64,000 nt of DNA from Thermoanaerobacter kivui (GTDB lineage: Bacteria; Bacillota; Thermoanaerobacteria; Thermoanaerobacterales; Thermoanaerobacteraceae): positions 1,491,501 to 1,555,500 of the forward strand of contig NZ_CP009170.1 in NCBI RefSeq assembly GCF_000763575.1. Reading direction: 5' to 3'. The stretch's first letter is position 1. Every line of letters starts with the position of its first letter. The position numbers were made by a program, and so were the translations under genes. Below the pieces are notes generated by a model, which did not search any database, was not told the origin of the DNA, and saw nothing but the letters and a program-made list of their open reading frames with translations. Positions 45,026-54,003 of this stretch are shown here, one piece after another.

Positions 45026-46507
45026 CTAATCCTCCTCCCAATTTAAAGAACTGTAATATATCTTTTCCCCTGTGCTGGCATCTATCATAAACTCCAAAGA
45101 GTTAGGTATATACACTAATTTACCTTTTTTATTCTTTGTTATAAAATAGTACAGTTTAAAACCACTATCTATAAAAATATTTTGAGTAACTTGTGTATTG
45201 ATAGTATTGTCTATCTTTGGAAAATCAATATAATCCCAATTAAAAATTATTTTTTTAATTATTCCTTCCTTATTTGTTTCAATGGTTATATAATTATTAG
45301 AAATTATCGTATTGTTTGTTTGTCTATAAAAAGTATAAATTTTATTATCTCGATAATTCATAGGATATGCTACCAAAAAATCACAAGACAAATAATTATA
45401 AAGATGTTCTTTCACATATGTCTTTGCCTCTTCCATATCAAGTATTCTAAAATTTTTCTCCTTATAATTCCAATAACCAAAACCTAAGTGAATAACACTT
45501 TGGTCGTGAGAATCAATTGCTACATTTATATTTAAAATTTTGTCTTTTAAACTTGTAAAATTCCAATCATAGGTCACAGCCGGTTTACCCGTCAAATAAA
45601 AATTATTCACATAACCGGATTTGAGCAAAGAAATTTTATCTATTTTTAAATTTTTTGCTATATCTTGAGCAATTGTCTCTGGATTTTTTAACGCAGAGTC
45701 TTTAATGTTTAACTTTACAAAATCCAGCTTAGCCATTTCTTCTTTTATATCATTTCCTTTATAATCAGTAAAAATACCACTTTTAGCATCAATGGCATAA
45801 AACAGAGGATTTAAAGAGGGAATATACACAAACCGATATTTTTTCCCATCATTATAAAGCATAAGCTGAGGAACAACATATCTTTGATATAAGCTTTTTA
45901 TCTCATCAACACTTTTAATATTTTTTGTATCTTCGTATTCTACTTCTTCCGAAAGATTTTCAGCAAAAAATTTAACAACTTCTCCTGAATGAGAATCTAT
46001 GTACACAACTATTTCTCTATTATCCACTATGAGATTGTTTATCACCTTTTTAAATATTAGCTTATAGATATGTGGTTTTTCTAAGCTCTCATCAATATAC
46101 TCCTCATCTAAAAGGCTTTTTACAAATTGATATTCCTCTCCTGTAATCAAAGATATCAAATTGTGTGCTAAAATTATCGACTCACCCTTTGAATATCTAA
46201 CTGGCAAATTATTGTAAAAATGTGTAAAAGTATCTACGTAATAGTCTATATAATCTAACTTATTTTTGTCACTATCATATACAATTTTTAAAGTCTTAAA
46301 GGGTTTATTTCCTTTAAATTTAAAGCTGTATAACCCGTTTTGCAGATTATGTTCCACCAATTTTAATCCCTTTGTAAAAGGCACTTCCATTGTTATTTTT
46401 TGTAATATTTTTTCTTCTGAAGAAGTATTAACTTCTGAATAGACATTTGATAAATTTAGAAATAACATCAAGACAATCAATCCTGCTAAACAAAATTTTT
46501 TAACCAT
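45026..46507 (-). CDS. secreted YcdB/YcdC-like protein
   Basis: 493 residues with a signal peptide (hydrophobic to about residue 24, VYS cleavage region). The body has two similar halves with PepSY/YcdB-like patterns: IYKLIFKKVINNLIVDNREIVVYIDSHSGEVVKF early, and NPLFYAIDAKSGI and SLEFMIDASTGEKIYYSS later. Probable role is an extracytoplasmic, sporulation-time protein, inferred from the coupled SASP gene. RBS AAGGAGG lies before ATG 46507. Confidence 0.7.
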   Translation of the reverse strand: MVKKFCLAGLIVLMLFLNLSNVYSEVNTSSEEKILQKITMEVPFTKGLKLVEHNLQNGLYSFKFKGNKPFKTLKIVYDSDKNKLDYIDYYVDTFTHFYNNLPVRYSKGESIILAHNLISLITGEEYQFVKSLLDEEYIDESLEKPHIYKLIFKKVINNLIVDNREIVVYIDSHSGEVVKFFAENLSEEVEYEDTKNIKSVDEIKSLYQRYVVPQLMLYNDGKKYRFVYIPSLNPLFYAIDAKSGIFTDYKGNDIKEEMAKLDFVKLNIKDSALKNPETIAQDIAKNLKIDKISLLKSGYVNNFYLTGKPAVTYDWNFTSLKDKILNINVAIDSHDQSVIHLGFGYWNYKEKNFRILDMEEAKTYVKEHLYNYLSCDFLVAYPMNYRDNKIYTFYRQTNNTIISNNYITIETNKEGIIKKIIFNWDYIDFPKIDNTINTQVTQNIFIDSGFKLYYFITKNKKGKLVYIPNSLEFMIDASTGEKIYYSSLNWEED

Positions 46508-46577
46508 ACATAGACCTCCTTGAAAATATTCCCATATATACTATTCTATGTATGGTTAAAAAATCCTGCTTATATAG

Positions 46578-46606
46578 CAAAAAAAATCCGGATAACCCGG
46601 ATTTTT
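46578..46606 (-). terminator. terminator of the NifU-like gene
   Basis: AATCCGGGTTATCCGGATTTTTTTT on the minus strand: a 7-8 bp stem with a long T-run. Confidence 0.85.
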
Positions 46607-46827
46607 TAAACTGCTATCACTTCTTTAACTTCAGGAATTTCTTCTTTGAGAGCCCTTTCAATGCCTTCTTTCAGCGTCAAAGTAGCAAAAGGGCATCCTC
46701 CACAAGCACCTGTCAGCCTTACTTTTACAATCCCATCATCTGTAACATCAATAAGTTCCACATCTCCTCCGTCTGATTGAAGAGATGGTCTTAGAAGCTC
46801 TAATACTTCTTCTACTCTTTCTCTCAT
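46606..46827 (-). CDS. NifU C-terminal-domain Fe-S scaffold protein
   Basis: 73 residues, just the NFU domain: [16 protein letters not shown] and [16 protein letters not shown] with the CxxC that holds a transient [4Fe-4S] cluster. RBS AAGGAGG lies before ATG 46827. Confidence 0.93.
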   Translation of the reverse strand: MRERVEEVLELLRPSLQSDGGDVELIDVTDDGIVKVRLTGACGGCPFATLTLKEGIERALKEEIPEVKEVIAV

Positions 46828-46880
46828 AGCTAATCCTCCTTCCTAATATAATTATTATACCACAAAAAATCAATGGAAAT

Positions 46881-47346
46881 CTATTTTTTGAGTTTTCGAC
46901 CTATAATTTCTGCAACTTTTTCTAAAAATCTTTTATCTTCTTCATCAAAAGCCCTTAAGTCATCACTGTCAATATCTATTTCTCCTATTATTTCGCCATG
47001 TACCCATATTGGCACTACAATTTCAGATTTTGTCTCAAAGCTGCAGGCAAGATAATTGTCTTCTTTTGTCACATCATCAACAATTATAGTATTTTTTTTC
47101 TGCGACAGCCCTTCCACAAACACCCTGTCCCACTTTTATTCTCACATGTTCTGTAGGTCTACCAATATAAGGTCCTATTACTAACTCTCCATCCTTCATG
47201 AAATAAAAACCCGTCCAATTGTAGTAAGGGACATTGTCTGCTAATATTTTAACAACTTCACGATAAAATTCATCCATATCATCAATTTCTCTTGCTTTTT
47301 GGTCAATCTTAACTAATAAGTCATCAAAAACTTTTCTTTTTTCCAT
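46881..47346 (-). pseudogene. free methionine-R-sulfoxide reductase (GAF), frameshifted in an A-run
   Basis: From ATG 47346 (after GAGGAG) the frame reads MEKRKVFDDLLVK through YYNWTGFYFMKDGEL to GQGVCGRAVAEK and then meets an early stop. Removing one A from the eight-A run at 47092-47099 continues as NTIIVDDVTKEDNYLACSFETKSEIVVPIWV to the natural end at 46881. Both fRMsr cysteines are present (GVCG and LACS). It could be a true mutation, an assembly error, or expression rescued by slippage on the A-run. Confidence 0.85.
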
Positions 47347-47430
47347 CCTTTCAGCTCCTCTGTAAAAAATTTGCCAATATAATTTTACCATTAAAATGTG
47401 GTAGAATAAAGTAGTTTCAATTTAGATTAC

Positions 47431-48003
47431 TCAATAGTTAAAGATAAGCGCCAAATCAATTATAAGGTCATCAAAGAGGGAAACTTTAATTTTATCTTTA
47501 TCAGTATATACTTTTACCCCATATCTCTTGTTTTCTTGCAAAACAAATACACTCACAATTTTATCTTCTGGCTCTACAATCCAGTACTCTTTTACACCAT
47601 GTTTTTCATACAGATTAAATTTTTCTACTCTATCCCTTTTTCTTGTTGACGGTGATACAATCTCTACAATTAAATCAGGAGCCCCTTTGCATCCTTCATT
47701 ATCAAGTTTTGATTCATCGCAGATAACCACCATATCTGGCTCAACAACAGTTTTTATCTCTTCATTACTTTTTTCATCGCCTTTAGGAAGCCTAACACCA
47801 AAAGGTGCCAAATATACTTTGCATGGTCTATTTTTTAGATAATCGTAAAATTGATAAAATATTGCTCCTAATATTTCTTGATGAATTCTTGAAGGAGGTG
47901 TCATTAAATAAACTTGTCCATTAATCAATTCTATCCTTTCATTTTCTGGCCACTTTAAATAATCAGCATAAGTGTATATTTTATCCTCCTTTGGTAGAGG
48001 CAT
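47431..48003 (-). CDS. Uma2 family (DUF820) putative endonuclease
   Basis: 190 residues of the restriction-endonuclease-like PD-(D/E)XK fold: RIELINGQVYLMTPPSRIHQ, VEPDMVVICD and DLIVEIVSPSTRKRDR, followed by KFNLYEKHGVKEYWIVEP. Common in thermophiles and cyanobacteria as stand-alone genes; biological role unknown, sometimes linked to transposable elements. RBS GGAGGG lies before ATG 48003. Confidence 0.9.
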   Translation of the reverse strand: MPLPKEDKIYTYADYLKWPENERIELINGQVYLMTPPSRIHQEILGAIFYQFYDYLKNRPCKVYLAPFGVRLPKGDEKSNEEIKTVVEPDMVVICDESKLDNEGCKGAPDLIVEIVSPSTRKRDRVEKFNLYEKHGVKEYWIVEPEDKIVSVFVLQENKRYGVKVYTDKDKIKVSLFDDLIIDLALIFNY

Positions 48004-48278
48004 ACTGCCACCCTCCTTTCTTTTTTATCACTTTTCATTACTTATTCACAGAGCAAATTTATTTATTCACCTTTCAGGTAATTCTAAGATGATTCAAAAA
48101 TCGGAAAATTTCTTGAAGTTTTCTTTGATTTCATTTTATCATACATATTTCCATTTAGACAATAAAAAATAAACAAGAAACAGCCCCTGTAAGGCTTCAC
48201 TAAAGTTACTAAATTAATCACCTTTACAAATTATAAAGATTAACGAATACCATCTACCTTTTTTCTTAATTTGCCTTA
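48004..48278. other. intergenic stretch, no gene seen
   Basis: About 275 AT-rich bases between the Uma2 gene and the lgt terminator. I find no ORF with an RBS, no tRNA and no strong hairpin. Confidence 0.5.
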
Positions 48279-48307
48279 AATAAGAAAACTGCCTCAAAGG
48301 CAGTTTA
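48279..48307 (-). terminator. terminator of lgt
   Basis: AAACTGCC, loop, GGCAGTTT, TCTTATTT on the minus strand at the lgt stop. Confidence 0.75.
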
Positions 48308-49078
48308 ATTGTAAAATTGTTTATTCGGGTCATTTAACACTCTTCTTATCATCCAGTATGCCAATATCAAAATGAAAGGTGTTACCAACTGAGTCAAGGT
48401 GAAAAATCCTATTCCCCATTTTTCATTTAAATATACAGGCCATATTAAAGGATTATCCCTTACAGTTTCTTCAATTAACCCTCTCATCAGTTGATAGTAA
48501 AATATAAAAGACCAAAATTGGTATCCATCAGGCATATGTTTTTTTTGTATATAAAAATACCTAGTAAGAAGTATCATGCCCATAGCAACTCCTACCAGTT
48601 GAGCAGGCCATCTACCAAAAGCAAACTCAGTAGGTCTCCCTAATACTTCTTGATTGAAAATATTGCCAATTCTAACTAATATGTTTCCAATTGCAAGTCC
48701 TAAAACAGCAAAATCCTCTAATGGATTTATCCTTACTCCTTTTTTACGGCAATAGTAAAGCCCCGCCAAAAAGCCTCCCAAAACTGCTCCGTGCCATGAC
48801 AAGCCACCTTCATAAATCTTTAGCACCTGAATAGGATTTTTAATAAACCATTCAGGGTAATTTGCCAAAACAAACATCAACCTTGCTCCAACTACCCCTG
48901 AAATTACTACAACCATTAAAAGGTTTAACAAAAAATCCTCATCATAATTTAATTTCATTGCCTGTTTATATAAGTAATATGCACCTATAGCAATGGAAAG
49001 TGCCATAAAAATTCCATACCAATGGACTGCAATAGGTCCTATTTTAAAAGCATAAGGATTAATCGTTGGAATGTACAT
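48305..49078 (-). CDS. lgt: prolipoprotein diacylglyceryl transferase
   Basis: 257 residues, about seven membrane helices. Signature region GNILVRIGNIFNQEVLGRPT, HG motif in GGLSWHGAVLGGF, and a C-terminal RGLIEETVRDNP. Transfers diacylglycerol to the lipobox Cys. The start is ATG 49078 (MYIPTINPYAF) behind GGAGG; the ORF's upstream ATG overlaps that RBS. Confidence 0.95.
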   Translation of the reverse strand: MYIPTINPYAFKIGPIAVHWYGIFMALSIAIGAYYLYKQAMKLNYDEDFLLNLLMVVVISGVVGARLMFVLANYPEWFIKNPIQVLKIYEGGLSWHGAVLGGFLAGLYYCRKKGVRINPLEDFAVLGLAIGNILVRIGNIFNQEVLGRPTEFAFGRWPAQLVGVAMGMILLTRYFYIQKKHMPDGYQFWSFIFYYQLMRGLIEETVRDNPLIWPVYLNEKWGIGFFTLTQLVTPFILILAYWMIRRVLNDPNKQFYN

Positions 49079-49204
49079 TATATTAACCTCCATGCAATAG
49101 TTTTTAAAACGCCAAAAAGTTTAATAAGATTTTCATTATACTATCATTCTACAGCATTTCGATAATATGTCAAGAGGTGACTTTAATTTCCTTACAATGC
49201 TTTC

Positions 49205-49279
49205 ATGTGGCTCCGGAAAAAAAGAGATGCCATTCAAAAAATAGAAAAAATTTTGGGCACCAAATGGGCACCAAAATAA
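49205..49279 (+). pseudogene. possible C-terminal tail of a tyrosine recombinase
   Basis: Plus-strand frame of 24 codons ending MWLRKKRDAIQKIEKILG then TKWAPK and a stop. Helix-plus-GTKWAP tails occur at the ends of Firmicute phage-type integrases, and the position against a tRNA 3' end fits an old integration site. Only the tail is present. Half of it is repeated next to the second tRNA-Val. Confidence 0.35.
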
Positions 49280-49303
49280 AAAATAACGCTCTTTTTGAGC
49301 GTT
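49270..49303 (-). terminator. terminator of tRNA-Val(CAC)
   Basis: AACGCTC, loop, GAGCGTT, ATTTTTTATTTT on the minus strand. Confidence 0.8.
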
Positions 49304-49321
49304 TGACCTTCATAATAAATA

Positions 49322-49398
49322 TGGTGGGGTTAACAGGGATCGAACCTGTGACCTCTACGATGTGAGCGTAGCGCTCTGACCAGCTGAGCTATAACCCC
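49322..49398 (-). tRNA. tRNA-Val (anticodon CAC)
   Basis: 77 bases with encoded CCA; acceptor GGGGTTA with TAACCCC; anticodon loop CTCACAT. Identical to the tRNA at 51929-52005 except in the anticodon loop. Confidence 0.9.
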
Positions 49399-49413
49399 AC
49401 AACTTCTATTTTT

Positions 49414-49442
49414 ATTATATACATCCCTCTAAAATATGTCAA
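49414..49442 (-). promoter_or_regulatory. sigma-A promoter of tRNA-Val(CAC)
   Basis: Minus-strand TTGACA, 17-base spacer, TATAAT. Confidence 0.8.
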
Positions 49443-49559
49443 TCATTAATTTTTGAGTTTCTTTCTATAAAAGAAGGAATTTAAACGTTTTTATAGAATT
49501 TATAATATACAAAGCTTATCAATTAATAAAGATGTTATTTTAAGAAAAGAGGAATAACA

Positions 49560-49976
49560 TGAATGATGTTATATCTTTTAGGTGTATAAACACTACTTTG
49601 AGTGAACTCCTCGCGATAAGTATATTGCCACAATGAAAAGTGAAATAGAGAAAATTGTAGGGATTAATTTTACACAACATATTTTAAAATATGAAAACGA
49701 TACTGAATGGTTTGTGTTATTAAATGGTATGAAAAAAATCGCGAATCTGGCTGACAATTTTTCAAGACCCCTATGAACCAATTAACAGAATTATAATAAA
49801 TGAGTTTTTGTTACCAAATGAAAATGATAACAAAGGATTGGAAAAAGAAGTAAGTTATATCAAATTTTTTAAAACATATTTGAGTTATATCTGTTTATTT
49901 AAATGATTCTTCTCTATTTTGGATGGATATGGGATTTATTTTAGAGGAAACAGGAATCTATCTTACACTAAAATAA
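49560..49976 (+). pseudogene. decayed unknown gene
   Basis: Plus-strand coding signal broken by at least three shifts. Pieces: MNDVISFRCINTTLSELLA; then MKSEIEKIVGINFTQHIL to KKIANLADNF in another frame; then FQDPYEPINRIIINEFLLPN and KTYLSYICLF; last LNDSSLFWMDMGFILEETG to YLTLK and a stop at 49974-49976. Together they suggest one former protein of about 135 residues. I do not recognise the family. It was convergent with pepV and shared a terminator with it. Confidence 0.45.
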
Positions 49977-50322
49977 AATCCTTCGTTGTGAAGGATTTTA
50001 GAGTGTAGACAAAGTCCATTTAAAAAGTCTCCGCTTTTATGCGTAAAGTGCATTGCGGAAGTATCTTAGTGTGTCTTGGCGAAGTTTTGGAAAAGCAGCT
50101 TCCCATGAGCAGCTCTTAAATAATTATTTCCTTAAAAGAATTTTTGTAAACTTAAATTAAAGCTTCCTTTCATGTAAGAAAGAAAGCGAATTCGGAAGCT
50201 GCCCAAAGGAAGCCTATGACACGACTTAGATACGTAAGCCTGCACTTTAATATAAAGCTGGAGACTTAATTTAACATAAAAGTTTGTCAACAAACTCAAA
50301 TCCCTCGTTGTGAAGGATTTTA
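49976..50322. mobile_element. 297-bp mini-element between 25-bp hairpin direct repeats
   Basis: The palindromic terminator AAATCCTTCGTTGTGAAGG+ATTTTA occurs at 49976-50000 and, with one change, at 50298-50322. Between them are 297 bases with no gene. Ends: GAGTGTAGACAAAGT on the left and, inverted, GAGTTTGTTGACAAAC on the right, related to the IS1182-type ends at 53.9-55.4 kb. An imperfect inverted pair about 50 bases long starts with AAGTCTCC (50023) and GGAGACTT (50262). Bases 50018-50068 match the mini-element at 15.9 kb exactly. Probably a MITE. Confidence 0.75.
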
Positions 50323-51714
50323 TTTTGCCAGCTCATATATGGCATGAGCATATATCTTTGCGTTCAATATTAAATCTTCTATCTCAATATATTCATTTGC
50401 CTGATGCGCCAAATCAGGTTTCCCTGGAAATACAGGTCCAAAGGCCACCATGTTTTTCATTTCTTTTGCATATGTTCCTCCACCAATCGCCAAAAGTTCC
50501 GCTTTTTGACCTGTTTGTTCTTCGTAAACATTGCTAAGTGCTTTGATAAGCGGATGGTCTGGTGGAAAATACAACGGTGGCTGATGCATCATATCTTCCA
50601 CTCGTATGCCATAAGGTTTGATCTTCTCTTCAAAAGGAGTCATCCAATCTTCATATTTATATTTTACCGGATACCTTATATTTAACCCTAAAGTCCCTTT
50701 ATTCTCATCTAACTCTATCGTTCCTACATTAAAAGTCAGTTCTCCAGTTCCATCTTTTAAATAAACCCCAAAAGTCTTTCCATCTGTCTCCATTCCTACA
50801 TTTTGAGCAAAGAAATGTATAAAATCTTTGACATCGCTGTCTTCTAAATCAATTCTATCAAGAAAGAGCAACAATTGCATTATAGCGTTTTTCCCAAGAT
50901 GCGGAAGACTACCATGAGCAGAAACTCCTATGGACTTAATAGTTAACAAGTCATTGTTTTCTTCCGCCTTTATATCATAACCAGTTTCTTTTACAAAAGT
51001 TTGTAATTTTTCTTTTATTTCTCTCTTTTTATTTTCATCCTTTACTTCAAGTCCACATTCGCAATAATCAGGCACTACATTAGGTCTTTGACCACCACGA
51101 ATATATTTTACTATTAAATTTTTAGGTTTCTTTTCAAAATCTTTGACAACTCTAAACATAGTAATACCTTTTTCTGCATATATGATAGGATATTGAGCAT
51201 CAGGAGTAAACCCCATTGTCGGCACTTCGTCATGTTTTAAGTAATACTCTATCTCGTGAGAACCAGACTCTTCATTTGTTCCAAATAAAATCCTTACTCT
51301 TTTAGAAAGCTTTAATCCAGCGTCTTTTATCGCCTTCAAACCGTATAAAGCAGCAATAATTGGGCCTTTGTCATCTACAGTCCCTCTTCCATACATTTTA
51401 CCATCGTGGATTTCAGCACCATAAGGCGGATAAATCCACCCGTCGCCTTCAGGAACCACATCCAAATGCCCTAACACTCCTATCATTTCTTCTCCTTCAC
51501 CGTACTCCGCATATCCCACATAACCATCAACATTCTTTGTTCTAAACCCAAGGTTTTTAGCAATCTCTAAAGCTTTTTCTAATGCCTTGGCTACACCTTC
51601 ACCATAAGGCATACCAGGCTTAGGGTTATCTTGAACACTTTTTATTCTGACAACCTCCTGCACTGATTTTATAATCTCATTCCTCATATTGTCTATGTAA
51701 GAATTCAAATTCAT
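50320..51714 (-). CDS. pepV: dipeptidase PepV (M20 family)
   Basis: 464 residues. Zinc and catalytic motifs: GVLGHLDVVPEGDGW (His-x-Asp), GRGTVDDKGP (bridging Asp), FGTNEESGSHE (catalytic Glu pair), FTPDAQYP and a C-terminal HQANEY. A lid domain lies between. It cleaves dipeptides in the cytosol. RBS GGGGGG lies before ATG 51714. The stop codon is inside the right hairpin repeat of the mini-element. Confidence 0.93.
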   Translation of the reverse strand: MNLNSYIDNMRNEIIKSVQEVVRIKSVQDNPKPGMPYGEGVAKALEKALEIAKNLGFRTKNVDGYVGYAEYGEGEEMIGVLGHLDVVPEGDGWIYPPYGAEIHDGKMYGRGTVDDKGPIIAALYGLKAIKDAGLKLSKRVRILFGTNEESGSHEIEYYLKHDEVPTMGFTPDAQYPIIYAEKGITMFRVVKDFEKKPKNLIVKYIRGGQRPNVVPDYCECGLEVKDENKKREIKEKLQTFVKETGYDIKAEENNDLLTIKSIGVSAHGSLPHLGKNAIMQLLLFLDRIDLEDSDVKDFIHFFAQNVGMETDGKTFGVYLKDGTGELTFNVGTIELDENKGTLGLNIRYPVKYKYEDWMTPFEEKIKPYGIRVEDMMHQPPLYFPPDHPLIKALSNVYEEQTGQKAELLAIGGGTYAKEMKNMVAFGPVFPGKPDLAHQANEYIEIEDLILNAKIYAHAIYELAK

Positions 51715-51876
51715 GTAAATCCCCCCAATTATTTGGTAATCACAGCTTTATTATATACCTTAAATAAAATGTTTTCAACAATTATCTCTATCTTTTTCCT
51801 ATTTTTTGAGCTATGACATTCCAAAAAGAGTGGGTTTCAAAACCGAAAAGTTATAGAATTTGGGCACCAAATGGAC

Positions 51877-51910
51877 ACCAAAATAAAAAATAACGCTCTT
51901 TTTGAGCGTT
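51877..51910 (-). terminator. terminator of tRNA-Val(GAC)
   Basis: Same hairpin and T-run as the terminator at 49270-49303. Confidence 0.8.
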
Positions 51911-51928
51911 TAACCTTCATAATAAATA

Positions 51929-52005
51929 TGGTGGGGTTAACAGGGATCGAACCTGTGACCTCTACGATGTCAACGTAGCGCTCTGACCAGCTGAGCTATA
52001 ACCCC
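51929..52005 (-). tRNA. tRNA-Val (anticodon GAC)
   Basis: 77 bases with encoded CCA; anticodon loop TTGACAT; acceptor GGGGTTA with TAACCCC. Reads GUC and GUU codons. Confidence 0.92.
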
Positions 52006-52022
52006 ACTTTTTTCTGCCTCTT

Positions 52023-52051
52023 ATTATACAATTTTAAAAATGGGTTGTCAA
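52023..52051 (-). promoter_or_regulatory. sigma-A promoter of tRNA-Val(GAC)
   Basis: Minus-strand TTGACA, 17-base spacer, TATAAT. The spacer differs from that of copy 1, so promoters were not duplicated with the tRNA. Confidence 0.8.
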
Positions 52052-52067
52052 TATCACACCTCCGCCA

Positions 52068-53024
52068 TTAAACATAAGCCTTAAGAATTTTACAATTACC
52101 TACAAGCAAATATTTTTGAATGGCTGCAGGTATCAAAACAGTCTCTCCAGCTTTTAGATTTATATTCAAGTTGTCATACCTAATTTCACAACTTCCCTCA
52201 ACAGCAGTTAAGGTGTTGAATTTGCCACCCGTATTCAGTTCTACTTCTTTCTCCACTTTAATTATACTTACATCAAAATACGGAGATTTAACCACATGAG
52301 ATATCTGCCCACCTTCTATATTTTCGAACTGTGGCACTATTTTATCAGTCTTTAAATCGAAATCTATCACTTCCAGAGCTTTTTCAACATGTAGCTCTCT
52401 TTTTCTGCCAAATTCATCAACTCTGTTGTAATCATAGATTCTATAAGTGAGGTCAGAATTTTGCTGAATTTCACATATAAGTATTCCTTCTCCTATGGCA
52501 TGTACCATTCCAGAGAGTATGTAAACTACATCTCCCGCTTGTACCTCTACTTCTTTTAAACACTCCTCCAATCTTTCTTCTTGTAACAATTTTTTAAACT
52601 CTTCTTTTGTGGTACCCTCTTTTAAGCCACATACCAGTTTTGCCCCTGGCTTTGCATCAATTATGTACCACATCTCCGTCTTACCAGAATCCCCATTTTC
52701 ATGTTTGAAGGCATACTCGTCGTCAGGGTGAACCTGCACGGATAGTTTGTCCTGCGCGTCAATTATTTTTATAAGAAGAGGAAATCTTTGATATTTTATG
52801 CCTTTGCCATATATTTCATCAGAAAATTTCTCAGCCACCACATTTAATTTCTCACCATCAAACTCTCCACCATCAACTATACTTACAGCAGTTCTATTGT
52901 CAGATATTGTCCACAGTTCTCCAACTTTTTTATCTAAAGGTATATCAAAGCCAAACCTTTCTCTTAATGCGTTTCCTCCCCATATTCTCTCCATAAAAAT
53001 AGGTCTAAATTTCATAGGTTGCAT
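52068..53024 (-). CDS. manA: mannose-6-phosphate isomerase, class I
   Basis: 318 residues, the short Firmicute type. Zinc ligands in SVQVHPDDEYA (Gln, His) and GKTEMWYII (Glu), with a His in YDYNRVDEFGRKRELHVEKA; N-terminal RPIFMERIWGG. Interconverts mannose-6-P and fructose-6-P. The start is ATG 53024, nine bases after GGAG. The next gene upstream is deoD, but a terminator lies between. Confidence 0.93.
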   Translation of the reverse strand: MQPMKFRPIFMERIWGGNALRERFGFDIPLDKKVGELWTISDNRTAVSIVDGGEFDGEKLNVVAEKFSDEIYGKGIKYQRFPLLIKIIDAQDKLSVQVHPDDEYAFKHENGDSGKTEMWYIIDAKPGAKLVCGLKEGTTKEEFKKLLQEERLEECLKEVEVQAGDVVYILSGMVHAIGEGILICEIQQNSDLTYRIYDYNRVDEFGRKRELHVEKALEVIDFDLKTDKIVPQFENIEGGQISHVVKSPYFDVSIIKVEKEVELNTGGKFNTLTAVEGSCEIRYDNLNINLKAGETVLIPAAIQKYLLVGNCKILKAYV

Positions 53025-53049
53025 AAAAATCATCTCCTTTCAAAGCCAT

Positions 53050-53086
53050 TATTTTAAAAGAGGATAACATAAAGCTATCCTCTTTA
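53050..53086 (-). terminator. terminator of deoD
   Basis: AGAGGATA, loop, TTATCCTCTTTTAAAA on the minus strand. Confidence 0.8.
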
Positions 53087-53090
53087 TAAA

Positions 53091-53792
53091 TTATTCAGCT
53101 ATTTCCAAGGCAATTTTTACCATATCCATGAAAGTCTTTTGTCTTTCCTCTGCAGATGTTGCTTCTCCCGTAACTAGACTGTCACTTACAGTCAATATTG
53201 TAAGTGCATCCACTTTGTATTTCGCTGCAAGCGTGTAAAGCCCCGCTGTTTCCATTTCTACTGCCAATACGCCAAATTTTGCCCATAGTTTCCAACTGTG
53301 ATGGTCATCATGATAGAAAGTGTCTGTTGTGAGAATGTTTCCTACTTTGGGTTGTATTCCTTGTTCTATTGCTACGTCATAAGCCTTTTTGAGCAACTTA
53401 AAACTTGCAGTAGGAGCGTAATCCATTCCATTAAATCTAATTTTATTTATTGCAGAATCTGTTGAAGAGCTCATAGCGATTACTATGTCCCTTAATTTTA
53501 TATCTGGCTGTAAAGCTCCGCAAGTTCCTATTCTAATGAGGTTTTTGACATTATAGCTGGTAATAAGCTCGTTTACATAAATAGACAAAGAAGGTACACC
53601 CATGCCTGTACCCTGGACTGATACTCTTTTACCTTTATAATACCCTGTAAAACCGTACATACCTCTAATTTCATTATAGCATTTTGCATCTTCAAGAAAA
53701 TTTTCGGCTATGTATTTTGCCCTCAACGGGTCACCTGGTAACAGCACTGTCTGAGCAATCTCATTTTCTTTAGCTCCTATGTGTATGCTCAT
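53091..53792 (-). CDS. deoD: purine-nucleoside phosphorylase DeoD
   Basis: About 233 residues, hexameric PNP type: [23 protein letters not shown] at the N-terminus, [27 protein letters not shown] (ribose site) and the catalytic Asp in [11 protein letters not shown]. The start is ATG 53792 (MSIHIG) after AAAGGAG; the upstream ATG at 53837 lacks an RBS. Confidence 0.95.
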   Translation of the reverse strand: MSIHIGAKENEIAQTVLLPGDPLRAKYIAENFLEDAKCYNEIRGMYGFTGYYKGKRVSVQGTGMGVPSLSIYVNELITSYNVKNLIRIGTCGALQPDIKLRDIVIAMSSSTDSAINKIRFNGMDYAPTASFKLLKKAYDVAIEQGIQPKVGNILTTDTFYHDDHHSWKLWAKFGVLAVEMETAGLYTLAAKYKVDALTILTVSDSLVTGEATSAEERQKTFMDMVKIALEIAE

Positions 53793-54003
53793 GCAAATCT
53801 CTCCTTTTATTAGTTTTACCATATATAATATTAGCAAAAAAGAAACATTAAATCAAACAAAAATCTACTAACCAAACAATTTTTCAATAAAAAATACCAT
53901 GAAAGCCATGGTATCAGACTTTAGACAAAATTTCGGGATCCCGGTATAATAAAAGGGATCCCGCATTTTAATTTAAACAAAAAAATAAAAGGGGTAGAAA
54001 AAG

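Larger units (their letters stand above)
49252..49400. repeat. 149-bp repeat around tRNA-Val(CAC), copy 1
   Basis: Aligns with 51859-52007 at a constant offset of 2607 bases, with few mismatches. It covers the integrase-like tail, the terminator and the whole tRNA. Confidence 0.9.
51859..52007. repeat. 149-bp repeat around tRNA-Val(GAC), copy 2
   Basis: Pairs with 49252-49400 (offset 2607). Sequence to the left of 51859 is unrelated to copy 1. Confidence 0.9.

Noticed and set aside
53930-53970. GGGATCCC palindromes as an operator or origin
   Set aside because: They lie just inside the IS1182-type left end before the transposase start, so they are more likely part of the element.
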